From NCBI GenBank assembly GCA_035765855.1, contig DASTWM010000095.1, positions 1 through 38,973 on the forward strand: a DNA stretch of 38,973 nt, in the 5' to 3' direction. Positions 15,341 through 23,885 of the stretch are shown piece by piece (position 1 is the stretch's first letter; each line of letters begins with the position of its first letter). The notes beneath the pieces were generated by a model that ran no database searches, was not told where the DNA came from, and saw only the letters and a list, made by a program, of their open reading frames with translations. The DNA comes from DASTWM01 sp035765855. GTDB lineage: Bacteria; Chloroflexota; Chloroflexia; Chloroflexales; Roseiflexaceae. The translations under genes were made by a program, and so were the position numbers.

Positions 15341-18200
15341 CGAACCAACAACTGAAAGCATCACGAATCCTACCGTCACGACATCCGACGCCGAGCACTG
15401 GTCGTTCGGACTGAACTGGCTCAGCAGCATCGTCGGCCTGGTGCAGATCGTTGCATTGCGCATCTGGAGCAACCTGCGGCTCATGCTCGCTATCCTGGCT
15501 GGCATGATCGTCGCTGTCGCGCTCGTGAGCAGCATTCCGGTGTACGCCGAAGCGGTTGGCTACCGCGTTTTACGTGATGAGTACGCGCAGAACACGTTTG
15601 CGAATGTGCTGCGCTTCGATTTTTTGTACCGCTACCTCGGAGCGCAGGGCGGCCTCACGGTCGCGCAGTACAATAAACTGAACGATTATTTCAACCAGCA
15701 GGCACCCGGCACGATCGACCTGCCAGTGCTCATGCGCGGGCGCTACATTTCATCCGACAAGCGCTCGCTCATGCCACCCGGCGGCGATAGCCCGGCGGTC
15801 ACGTCGGTCAACCTGGCCTTCAGCGATGGACTGGCGGACCATATTCAGATCACAGATGGTGGCTGGCCGCGTACCACGTCAAGCGGCCCGATTGAAGTAT
15901 TAATGACGGGAGCGCTCGCCAGGCAACTCAAGGCAGTGGTCGGGCAGGAGTTTTTCGTCGTTGACTCGCAAGATAACCCGAGCGGCAATGGTGTTACCAT
16001 TCGCGTCGCGGGCATCTGGCAGCCGAAAAACCCTGCCGAGCCATTCTGGTTCTACTCGGAGATGAAAGCGGATACCGTTCTCTATGTTCCGCTGGAGAGT
16101 TATACCAGACGGCTGCTGACCCGCGAACCACGAATGATCACCGTCGCGTTGTGGTATCTCTCTGACGATGGCCGCGTTATTCGCTCGGCGGCGGTGCCTG
16201 CGGTGCAGGCGCACATCGACGAGGGCATCCGCGAGTTCGAGGCGCTGCTGCCCGGCGTGCAGTTAGATGTCTCGCCGGGCGGCGTGCTCGCGCGCCATCA
16301 GGAACGCGTGCAAAGCCTCACAACCTCGCTGACGCTGTTTAGCCTGCCGCTGCTTGGCCTGGTGGCCTATTTCGTGATCCTGGTTGCTGGCCTCGTCGTG
16401 CAGCGCCAGAGCAACGAGATCGCCGTGCTGCGCAGCCGTGGCGTGTCGCGGCTGCAAATCCTTGACATTTACCTGCTCGAAGGCGTGCTGCTCGGCCTGC
16501 TGGCGCTTGGCCCCGGCTTATTGCTCGGTCTCGGCGCGGCGCTGCTCATGACATGGGTACAATCCTTCCTGGTGCTCCAGCCGGTCAGCGATCTGCCGAT
16601 TGAATTGACGCCTGCGGCATGGCAGCGCGCCGGACAGGTGCTGCTGCTGCTGATCGTCGCCAGCCTGATTCCGGCGTTCGGCGCGGCCAACTACACGATT
16701 GTTTCGTACAAAAGCGCGCGCGACCGCCTGACACGCGGGCCGCTCTGGCAGCGCATGTGGCTCGATCTCATTCTGCTCGTCGTGGTCGCGTATGGGTTCT
16801 GGCAATTGACGCGCAATGGCACCGTGACGGTGTTCGGCGTCGAGGCAGCGACCGGCGATCCATTTACCAGCCCGCTGCTGCTGCTCGCGCCGACGCTGTA
16901 CATCGTGGTGCTTGGCATGGTCAGCCTGCGCATTTTCCCGATTGTCATCACGGCGCTCACATGGCTCTCGGATCGGCTGCGCGGCATTGTGGTGGTGACG
17001 GCGCTGCGCTATCTTGCCCGCACGTCGCGCGCCTACATCGGGCCGGTGCTGCTGCTCGTACTGACGCTCAGTTTGTCGATCTTCACCGCGTCCATGGCTG
17101 GCACGGTCGATCGCCAACTCTTTGATCAGATCTACTACGCCACTGGCGGCGACATGCCGATTACTGATCGTGGGCAGCCAGCCGACGGTGGGAAATTATC
17201 GTTTGTGCCGCTTGAGAAGTACGCGCAGATTCCGGGCGTCAACGGTCTAACGCAGGTGGTACAGAGTCCCGCCGAGGTGCCGATATCCAACGGCAGCGTT
17301 CAGGCACAGTTCCTCGGCATCGACCGGACGACCTTTGCCAGTGTCGCTCGGTGGCGACCCGACTATGCCGACGCGCCGCTCGATCAATTAATGCAGCGGC
17401 TCGCTTCTGCCCAACAAAACGTACTGATTAGCAGCGCGTTGCGCGACCAGCAGGGGCTACAGATTGGCGACCACATGACGCTGAAGTTGTACGGCGGCAC
17501 GGGCGGTTTCGATCTGCCGGTGGTCGTCGCGGGCGTCGTCAATCTTTTTCCAACCGTCTATCCCGAGGATGGCCCGTTCATTATCGGCAATCTGCCGTAT
17601 GTGTTCAGCAAAGCCGGCGGGCCGTACTCGTACGATGTCTGGCTGAAACTCAGCGACAATGCCGCGCGCACGGATGTGGAAACCGGGCTGCGCAACGCTG
17701 GCATTGATTTTATCGAGCGCGGCTACGCGCCCAAGGACATCGTGGCCGAGCGCGGGCGGCCCGAACGTCAGGGGCTGTTTGGGCTGCTCTCGGTCGGCTT
17801 TGTCGCGTCGGCCTTTCTGACGGTGCTCGGCTTCCTGTTTTACGCGGTGTTGTCGTTCCAGCGGCGCTTCATCGAATTTGGCATGCTGCGCGCGATTGGG
17901 CTATCATCACGGCAACTCGGCGCGCTGCTGGCATGCGAGCAGGCGCTGATCATTGGCATCGGCGCGCTTGCGGGAACGGTGATTGGCGTCAGCGCCAGCT
18001 ACCTGTTCATTCCATTCATGCAGGTGCGGGCGGAAAAGCATGCGCTGACGCCGCCATTTCTGGTCGAGATTGCATGGCTGCGCATTGCGATTATTTATGT
18101 CGTGTTCGGCGTCATGTTGCTGTGCGCCGTTTCGATTACCCTGCTGCTGCTACGCCGGATGAAGCTGTTCCAGGCCGTGAAGCTGGGCGAGACGGTGTAG
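15333..18200 (+). CDS. Large FtsX/MacB-type ABC transporter permease with two FtsX domains
   Basis: 955 aa from ATG 15333, which overlaps the preceding stop. Topology: a first helix at about 49-70, an extracytoplasmic domain, then FtsX helices beginning with FSLPLLGLVAYFVILVAGLV and the coupling sequence RQSNEIAVLRSRGVSRLQIL, LLLGLGAALLMTW and further helices. A second extracytoplasmic domain and a C-terminal FtsX block follow (LLSVGFVASAFLTVLGFLFY, FIEFGMLRAIGLSSRQLGAL, IYVVFGVMLLCAVSITLLLL). This duplicated layout matches the ~900-aa FtsX permeases that act as single-chain pseudo-dimers with LolD/MacB ATPases. The two divergent ATPases at 11846-13464 are the natural partners. Substrate unknown. 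Confidence 0.9.
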   Translation: MASEPTTESITNPTVTTSDAEHWSFGLNWLSSIVGLVQIVALRIWSNLRLMLAILAGMIVAVALVSSIPVYAEAVGYRVLRDEYAQNTFANVLRFDFLYRYLGAQGGLTVAQYNKLNDYFNQQAPGTIDLPVLMRGRYISSDKRSLMPPGGDSPAVTSVNLAFSDGLADHIQITDGGWPRTTSSGPIEVLMTGALARQLKAVVGQEFFVVDSQDNPSGNGVTIRVAGIWQPKNPAEPFWFYSEMKADTVLYVPLESYTRRLLTREPRMITVALWYLSDDGRVIRSAAVPAVQAHIDEGIREFEALLPGVQLDVSPGGVLARHQERVQSLTTSLTLFSLPLLGLVAYFVILVAGLVVQRQSNEIAVLRSRGVSRLQILDIYLLEGVLLGLLALGPGLLLGLGAALLMTWVQSFLVLQPVSDLPIELTPAAWQRAGQVLLLLIVASLIPAFGAANYTIVSYKSARDRLTRGPLWQRMWLDLILLVVVAYGFWQLTRNGTVTVFGVEAATGDPFTSPLLLLAPTLYIVVLGMVSLRIFPIVITALTWLSDRLRGIVVVTALRYLARTSRAYIGPVLLLVLTLSLSIFTASMAGTVDRQLFDQIYYATGGDMPITDRGQPADGGKLSFVPLEKYAQIPGVNGLTQVVQSPAEVPISNGSVQAQFLGIDRTTFASVARWRPDYADAPLDQLMQRLASAQQNVLISSALRDQQGLQIGDHMTLKLYGGTGGFDLPVVVAGVVNLFPTVYPEDGPFIIGNLPYVFSKAGGPYSYDVWLKLSDNAARTDVETGLRNAGIDFIERGYAPKDIVAERGRPERQGLFGLLSVGFVASAFLTVLGFLFYAVLSFQRRFIEFGMLRAIGLSSRQLGALLACEQALIIGIGALAGTVIGVSASYLFIPFMQVRAEKHALTPPFLVEIAWLRIAIIYVVFGVMLLCAVSITLLLLRRMKLFQAVKLGETV

Positions 18201-18265
18201 CTGTGACGAAAGACATGCAGCAGATGGGACGCATCCTTGAAATAGCATCTTGTTAAAGGAATAGT

Positions 18266-19102
18266 ATGCAGATTGCAATCACCGGCGGCAGCGGGCGCAT
18301 TGGTCGCGCCGTTGCTGCGCTGGCGCGCGCGCAAGGACACCGCGTTGTCAGCATTGACCGCGTGCTTCCACCTGAGGATGCTGTGTCACCTGAGGTAACG
18401 TTTGTTGAATTGGATACGACCAATTACGACGGCTTTGTGCGGGCGTTAGACGGATGTGACGCGCTGATTCACCTGGCCGCTATTCCAGCGCCGGGGTTCC
18501 ATCCCGACCATGTCGTTCATAACAACAATGTGGTTGGCAGCTATAACGCGCTGCGCGCCGCAGCAGAGCAGGGCATCATGCGCGTGTGCCAGGCATCCAG
18601 TATCAACGCTACCGGCGCGGCCTTTAGCCGCTGGCCGCACTACGACTACTTTCCGCTCGACGAGCAGCACCCGACCTACAACGAAGATCCGTACAGCCTC
18701 TCGAAGTGGATTTGCGAGCAGCAGGGCGACTCGTTCGCGCGCCGCTACGAGGGCATGACCATCGCCAGCCTGCGCTTCCACGGTGTCATGCCGGCGCGCC
18801 CGTCAGCGGCATGGTTTGAACAATATCCTGAGGGCAAAGCAATTCTTACCAAACACCTGTGGGGCTACACACTGCTGGAGGCCGCCGCGCGGGCCTGCCT
18901 GGACGGGATCACTGCTGATTTCTCCGGCCACGAAGCGTTTTATATTGTCGCGCCAGATACCATGATGGAGACGCCATCGCGCAATCTGGCTCATGAGTTT
19001 TTCCCTGACGTTCCCATTCGCGGCGACTTGAGCGGTACGCAGGGGTTTTTCAACTGTGAAAAGGCCGAACGGCTGCTCGGCTGGCAGCATAACGCAGCAT
19101 AA
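18266..19102 (+). CDS. NAD(P)-dependent epimerase/dehydratase (extended SDR), uronate-dehydrogenase-like
   Basis: 278 aa. Nucleotide-binding motif GGSGRIG (residues 7-13) opens the Rossmann fold, with acidic D31 fitting NAD. LIHLAAIPAPGF and NNNVVGSYNALRAA are typical extended-SDR segments; Ser111-Ser112 and Y143-SLS-K147 supply the catalytic Ser and YxxxK. Length and wording resemble uronate dehydrogenase and other short sugar reductases rather than UDP-glucose epimerase, which is longer. TAAAGGAATAGT precedes ATG. A ManD-type dehydratase follows 57 bases downstream, so a sugar-acid route is likely (inference). Confidence 0.85.
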   Translation: MQIAITGGSGRIGRAVAALARAQGHRVVSIDRVLPPEDAVSPEVTFVELDTTNYDGFVRALDGCDALIHLAAIPAPGFHPDHVVHNNNVVGSYNALRAAAEQGIMRVCQASSINATGAAFSRWPHYDYFPLDEQHPTYNEDPYSLSKWICEQQGDSFARRYEGMTIASLRFHGVMPARPSAAWFEQYPEGKAILTKHLWGYTLLEAAARACLDGITADFSGHEAFYIVAPDTMMETPSRNLAHEFFPDVPIRGDLSGTQGFFNCEKAERLLGWQHNAA

Positions 19103-19159
19103 AAGCTGCATGCGTGTTCCTGATTGGTTCAATCGTAGCGATAGATCAAAGGTTGTTGT

Positions 19160-20416
19160 ATGAAAATCACCAAAGTTCGTCCGATTCTGACCGCGCCCGA
19201 CGGTATCGCGCTCGTGATCGTCAAAGTTGAAACCGACCAGCCCGGCCTGTATGGGCTTGGCTGTGCCACGTTTACGCAACGCCCAACGCTGGTCGCCAAG
19301 GCGGTCGAGGAGTACCTTGATCCGCTGTTGCAGGGCCGCGACCCGCGCAACATCGAAGACCTGTGGCACATGATGTACGTCAATTCCTACTGGCGCAACG
19401 GCCCGGTGCTGAACAATGCGATCAGTGGCGTGGACACCGCGCTGTGGGACATCAAGGGCAAGGTCGCCAACATGCCGGTGTACGACCTGCTGGGCGGCAA
19501 GTGCCGCGAGGCGGCCATGGTCTACCGCCATGCCGACGGGCGCGAACCGCAGGAAGTGCTGGAGAACGTTATCAAGTACCAGGAACAGGGCTACCTGGCG
19601 GTGCGCTGCCAGATGGGCGGCTACGGCGGGCGCGTCAAGGACATCACGGCGGCCACGGCGGTGCCGAGCAAGGACGCGCCGCAGGCGACCCATCGCATGC
19701 AGATGATGGATCGGCTCAACAGCAATTTTCCGGGCGCGTACTACAACCCGGATGTCTACGCGCGCTCCATCCCGCCTATGTTCGATTACATTCGCTCCAA
19801 GATCGGCTTTGACCTGTTCCTGCTGCACGACATTCACGAGCGACTCGCGCCGATCGATGCCATCCGCATGGCCAAAGAGCTGGAGCCGTATCGCCTGTTC
19901 TTCCTTGAAGACCCGCTCGCGCCCGATCAGATCGAGTGGTTCCGCCGCCTGCGCGAGCAGTCCGCCACACCAATTGCCATGGGCGAACTGCACAACAACC
20001 CGCTGGAATGGCGACCACTGATTGCCGAGCAGTTGATTGATTTTGTCCGCGCCCACATCTCGCAGCTGGGCGGCCTTTCGCCAGCGCGCAAAATGGCATC
20101 GTTGTGCGAGTCGTTCGGCGTGCGCACCGCCTGGCACGGCCCGGGCGACACGTCGCCGGTCGGTCACGCGGCCAACCTGCACCTCGATCTGGCCTGCCAC
20201 AACTTCGGCATCCAGGAAGTGATCAACTTCAGCGAGGCGATTTACGAGGTCTTTCCCGGCACGCCCGAATTGCACGAAGGCCACCTGTGGGCCAACGACA
20301 AGCCCGGCCTGGGCATTGACATCAACGAGGAGGCCGCCGCGAAATACCCGATTACACTCAAGCCGATTGAGTGGACCCAGAGCCGCTGGCCCGACGGCAC
20401 AGTCTGGACGCCATAA
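19160..20416 (+). CDS. Mandelate racemase/enolase-superfamily sugar-acid dehydratase, ManD/RspA group
   Basis: 418 aa. The N-terminal capping domain covers about 1-115 (AISGVDTALWDIKGK). The barrel shows the ManD pattern: FDLFLLHDIHERL with metal ligand D224 and catalytic H226, FFLEDPL with ligand E250, IAMGE with ligand E276, and TAWHGPGDTSPVGHAANLHL with H326. C-terminal WANDKPGLGIDINE is also typical. ManD enzymes dehydrate D-mannonate (or D-gluconate) to 2-keto-3-deoxygluconate; RspA-annotated relatives often have low or unknown activity. The Pro after His-Gly (P328) is, from memory, the residue linked to the low-efficiency subgroup, so the physiological substrate is open. It ends seven bases from the convergent response-regulator gene with no hairpin between. 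Confidence 0.87.
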   Translation: MKITKVRPILTAPDGIALVIVKVETDQPGLYGLGCATFTQRPTLVAKAVEEYLDPLLQGRDPRNIEDLWHMMYVNSYWRNGPVLNNAISGVDTALWDIKGKVANMPVYDLLGGKCREAAMVYRHADGREPQEVLENVIKYQEQGYLAVRCQMGGYGGRVKDITAATAVPSKDAPQATHRMQMMDRLNSNFPGAYYNPDVYARSIPPMFDYIRSKIGFDLFLLHDIHERLAPIDAIRMAKELEPYRLFFLEDPLAPDQIEWFRRLREQSATPIAMGELHNNPLEWRPLIAEQLIDFVRAHISQLGGLSPARKMASLCESFGVRTAWHGPGDTSPVGHAANLHLDLACHNFGIQEVINFSEAIYEVFPGTPELHEGHLWANDKPGLGIDINEEAAAKYPITLKPIEWTQSRWPDGTVWTP

Positions 20417-20423
20417 CGCGCCG

Positions 20424-20798
20424 CTAGTCGCAGCATTGCTGAATAAACGCCAGCAGCCGATCAAGATCCAGAGGCTTTGGGAAATATTCCTCGGCATCGA
20501 TGGTCGGCTGCTGCACGATGCTGCGGTCGGCGGAAATGACGGCCACGGGAACGTTGGCGATGGCAGGATCGTGCTGCTGCTCCTGCCGAAACTCCCAGCC
20601 GGTCATCACCGGCATGTTCAGATCAAGCAACACGACGCGCGGTTGATCTGCCGCCGACCGCAGCAGATCAATCGCCTCGCGCCCGTTGGTTGCACAGACT
20701 GCATTGAAGCCCTCTTCTTCAAGAAACATGGTTAGCATATCACGAATAGCGTAATCATCATCGACCACCAGAACATTGTAAGATTGTGATGTGCTCAT
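20424..20798 (-). CDS. Single-domain response regulator (receiver only)
   Basis: 124 aa. A complete receiver domain: acidic patch D13-D15 (NVLVVDDD), phosphoacceptor D59 (VVLLDLNMPVMTGWEF), the Ser in VAVISAD and conserved K108 (EYFPKPL). No output domain follows, so it must act by protein contact or in a relay. ATG 20798 lies 10 bases after the stop of the kinase gene; longer in-frame starts would run back into the kinase gene. It is co-transcribed with the kinase, its presumed phosphodonor. Confidence 0.92.
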   Translation of the reverse strand: MSTSQSYNVLVVDDDYAIRDMLTMFLEEEGFNAVCATNGREAIDLLRSAADQPRVVLLDLNMPVMTGWEFRQEQQHDPAIANVPVAVISADRSIVQQPTIDAEEYFPKPLDLDRLLAFIQQCCD

Positions 20799-20808
20799 GC
20801 GCCCCAAA

Positions 20809-22662
20809 TCAGCCTCTTTCTGTTGTGTCGTGCTGCGCCGAAGAGAAAGGCAGCCTCGCCGCAGGCAGGTCTGTCTCGCTGGGCAGGTACACTCTGAACG
20901 TGCTGCCCTGCTCGGGCACGCTTTCAACTTGCACATGGCCGCCATGGTGGGCCACAATTTCATGCACTAAATACAGGCCAATGCCAAGCCCGCTAATCCG
21001 CTTTGGATCGACGTTTGAGGCCCGGTAGAATTGAGCAAAGAGCCGCGACTGCTCATTGAGCGGAATGCCGATGCCCTGATCGGTGATCGTCAGACGGATG
21101 TGTTCAGCCAATTGCTCCAGGCGAACGTCAACTATTCCTCCCATGGGGCTATATTTTACCGCATTGGTGAGCAGATTTTGCAGCACCTGCTCCATGCGCA
21201 TCTCGTCGCCTTTGAAGACAATCCCCGGCGCGATGGTAGCGTGAATGGTATGTCGATGCAATGTCAGCCCAAATTCATCCACCACACGCTGCACAAAGGC
21301 ACTGAAGTCGAACAGTTGCACGCTGAGCGTGAAATGGCCTAGCTGCAACCGCGAAACATCCAGCAACGTTTCAATTAAGGTGTTCAGGCGCTGGCCCTGC
21401 TCCTGAATAATGACAAGACTCCGCTGATCGCGTTCGGTGAGCACGCCATTGCGCATGGCGCGGCGCTCCAGAATCTGCGCATTGCCCAGCAGTGCGGTGA
21501 GCGGCGTGCGCAGCTCATGCGCGGCAATCGACAGAAAGACCTCGCGCATGTGAATGGCCTGCTGGGCGTCGCGGTAGAGTAGGTCATTCTCAATCGCGAG
21601 CGCGGCACGGTCGGCAAGATCCGTGGCAAACACAACATCGTCCTGCGTGTAGCTCACGCCATTGCGGTCGCGCGCAACAATCATGGTGCCGAGGAAACGT
21701 GCGCTACTCTGGATCGGCACAATCATCATGCTCACAACACCAAATTGTTCAAAGTACGGCCGGTATGCAGATTGACGTATGTTGCGCAGCAGTTCGTCTG
21801 GTATTTCAGCCAGTAGCAGCGATTGTCCAGCCTGCGCAACGCGGCCTTGCAAACCCTCGCCAAAGTGCAACCTCATGTCACTTATGACGGTGTGGAGCAG
21901 CTTCAGCGCCTCAGGATTGCGATGAAAACTGGCTATCGGCTTTAATGTCTGTTCATCGTCTGAGATCAGCGAGATCATGCAGACATCGCCCAGGAGCGTC
22001 GCAATTTGCTGTGCCACCGTGTCCAGCAAATCAGGAGCATGGAGGCTTTTCGCGGTGAACAGCCGGGACGCCTCGACCAGCATATGCAGGCGCGCTTCGG
22101 CCCGTTTGCGCTCGGAAATGTCTTCGATCACCGAGATAAAATAGTCGGGCGTTCCATCGGCGGCGCGCACCAGCGAGACGGTTAAGTTAATCCATATCAG
22201 CGAGCCGTTTTTGTGAATATAGCGCTTCTCCAGGCTATACTGATCAAGCTCATTGTTGAGCACCCGCCGCGCATACGCAAGATCTATTTCGAGGTCATCC
22301 GGGTAGGTAAGATCCTGGAACGTGCGGGTTGATAGTTCATCGCGAGAATAGCCGACAATATCACACAACTTTTGGTTGACCCGCAGCCATGATCCATCGG
22401 GAGCGACAAGCGAGAGTCCGACCGCCGCCTGGTTGAAGGTTGCCGCGAATCGCGCTTCGCTGGCCTGGAGCGCCGCCGCAATCTGTTGCCGCTCGTCCGA
22501 TGCGCCTTGCTCAACGCTGGTTGATTCCTGCTGATGCTGCACATGCGCGCGGTACGACTCAAAAAAGTTCAGCAGGCCGGGCTCTTGCTCTATCAGTGAG
22601 CGAAGATTATGTATACCAAAAGTGGCCTGTATTTCGGCAATAAGCTCATCGCTCGATTGCAT
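20809..22662 (-). CDS. Cytosolic PAS-GAF sensor histidine kinase
   Basis: 617 aa from ATG 22662 (AAAGGTG seven bases upstream); an in-frame ATG at 22725 would add 21 residues. No membrane helix is seen, so sensing is intracellular. A short helical N-terminus leads to a PAS domain (about 65-185: FNQAAVGLSLVAPDGSWLRV ... FISVIEDISERKRAE), a GAF domain (about 195-365, with FGEGLQGRVAQAGQSLL and MMIVPIQSSARFLG) and the kinase core: H382 in FLSIAAHELRTPL, N-box around N500 (QVLQNLLTNAVKYSP), G1 DQGIGIP, G2 GLGIGLYL. It pairs with the receiver-only regulator 10 bases downstream. The signal is unknown. Confidence 0.93.
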   Translation of the reverse strand: MQSSDELIAEIQATFGIHNLRSLIEQEPGLLNFFESYRAHVQHQQESTSVEQGASDERQQIAAALQASEARFAATFNQAAVGLSLVAPDGSWLRVNQKLCDIVGYSRDELSTRTFQDLTYPDDLEIDLAYARRVLNNELDQYSLEKRYIHKNGSLIWINLTVSLVRAADGTPDYFISVIEDISERKRAEARLHMLVEASRLFTAKSLHAPDLLDTVAQQIATLLGDVCMISLISDDEQTLKPIASFHRNPEALKLLHTVISDMRLHFGEGLQGRVAQAGQSLLLAEIPDELLRNIRQSAYRPYFEQFGVVSMMIVPIQSSARFLGTMIVARDRNGVSYTQDDVVFATDLADRAALAIENDLLYRDAQQAIHMREVFLSIAAHELRTPLTALLGNAQILERRAMRNGVLTERDQRSLVIIQEQGQRLNTLIETLLDVSRLQLGHFTLSVQLFDFSAFVQRVVDEFGLTLHRHTIHATIAPGIVFKGDEMRMEQVLQNLLTNAVKYSPMGGIVDVRLEQLAEHIRLTITDQGIGIPLNEQSRLFAQFYRASNVDPKRISGLGIGLYLVHEIVAHHGGHVQVESVPEQGSTFRVYLPSETDLPAARLPFSSAQHDTTERG

Positions 22663-22748
22663 CGCCCACACCTTTGTCCAACGTTTCTCTTTGAGGAGTT
22701 TGCTGTTTGCAGCTAAAGCATGCACATGAACACCTATAATGATATTGA

Positions 22749-22792
22749 AAGCGCCGTCACACCTGTTCTGGCGTATAGCTCTGACGGCGCTT
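22749..22792 (-). terminator. Terminator-like hairpin after the aldo/keto reductase gene
   Basis: AAGCGCCGTCA (22749-22759) pairs perfectly with TGACGGCGCTT (22782-22792), an 11-bp stem with a 22-base loop. Read leftwards the stem is followed by TCAATATCATTAT, with no clean T run. It lies about 50 bases after the reductase stop and before the kinase gene, so it separates the arabinan locus from the two-component genes. Confidence 0.5.
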
Positions 22793-22843
22793 CACAAACA
22801 CGCATTCTATGTGCAAAGTATATGAGGCGTGATTACGTACGTG

Positions 22844-23812
22844 TTACCATGCATATGCTTCTGGCGCGGGGCCGCCGGGGCCGGGCCAGATTTCGTCAAG
22901 TCGCTTCATCTGTTCGTCGGACAAGGTGATTTCGACCGCGCGCAGGCTGTTCTCGAACTGCTCCATGGTGCGCGGGCCGATGATCGGCGCAGTGACATCG
23001 GGGTTGTGCAGCAGCCATGCCAGCGCGACGTCGGCGGGCTGTTCGCCCATGTCGCGGCAGAAGTTTTCGTAGGCTTCCAGCTTCGGGCGATTTTCCTCGA
23101 CGGTCTTCTGCATGCGCTCGTTCGAGCGACGGCCTTCGCTGGCTTTCTGGAGCGCGCCGCCCAGCAGACCGCCACCCAGCGGGCTCCACGGAATCACGCC
23201 CAGGCCGTAGGCATGGCAGGCCGGAATCACTTCCAGTTCGATCATGCGGGCGTTGAGATTGTACAGGCTTTGCTCCGACACCAGCCCCATGAAATGACGT
23301 GCTTTGGCCGCCTCGTTGGCCTGCGCGATGTGCCAGCCGGCGAAGTTGCTGCTGCCGACGTACAGCACCTTGCCTTCGCGCACAAGCTGCTCCATGGCCT
23401 GCCAGATCTCTTCCCATGGTGTGCCGCGATCAACATGGTGCATCTGGTACAGGTCGATGTGGTCGGTCTGCAAGCGGCGCAGGCTGTCCTCGCAGGCCTT
23501 GCGGATGTGGTACGCGGAAAGGCCGCGGTCGTTCTGACCTTCGCCCATCGCGCCGAAAACCTTGGTCGCCAGCACGATCCGTTCGCGTCGCCCGCCCTGC
23601 TTGAGCCAGCGCCCAATGATTTCCTCAGTTGCGCCATGGCCCTTGTCGCCGCCGTAGCGGTTCGCGGTGTCAAAGAAATTGACGCCGCGCTCCAGCGCCT
23701 GATCCATGATCGCGAAGCTGTCCGGCTCGCTGGTCTGCGGGCCAAAATTCATCGTTCCAAGGCACAGGCGGCTGACTCTCAATCCGGTTCGTCCAAGATG
23801 TGTGTACTGCAC
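22844..23812 (-). CDS. Aldo/keto reductase
   Basis: 322 aa starting at GTG 23812 (VQYTHLGRTGLRVSRLCLGT). AAGGAGG lies six to seven bases before this GTG, and homologues usually begin with the equivalent QYTHLGRTG, so the upstream ATG inside the ribosome-binding region is rejected. NADPH-dependent (alpha/beta)8 barrel with tetrad D48, Y53 (FFDTANRYGG), K84 (VLATKVFG) and His125 (LYQMHHVD). The AKR signature SLRRLQTDHIDLYQMH and the C-terminal cofactor-binding PIIGPRTMEQFENSLRAVEI are present. It reduces aldehydes or ketones, possibly sugar-derived; the substrate is not predictable. Last gene of the arabinan-side run. Confidence 0.9.
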   Translation of the reverse strand: MQYTHLGRTGLRVSRLCLGTMNFGPQTSEPDSFAIMDQALERGVNFFDTANRYGGDKGHGATEEIIGRWLKQGGRRERIVLATKVFGAMGEGQNDRGLSAYHIRKACEDSLRRLQTDHIDLYQMHHVDRGTPWEEIWQAMEQLVREGKVLYVGSSNFAGWHIAQANEAAKARHFMGLVSEQSLYNLNARMIELEVIPACHAYGLGVIPWSPLGGGLLGGALQKASEGRRSNERMQKTVEENRPKLEAYENFCRDMGEQPADVALAWLLHNPDVTAPIIGPRTMEQFENSLRAVEITLSDEQMKRLDEIWPGPGGPAPEAYAW

Positions 23813-23885
23813 GGTGTTCCTCCTTGACATGCGTTTCCAGAAAGCACATGTTACACAGATCGATCCACCGCAGCACGCAACTGCA

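Noticed and set aside
18803..20497. 564-codon minus-strand frame opposite the reductase and ManD-type genes
   Set aside because: Runs across two real genes and the intergenic space without domain signal; compositional artefact.
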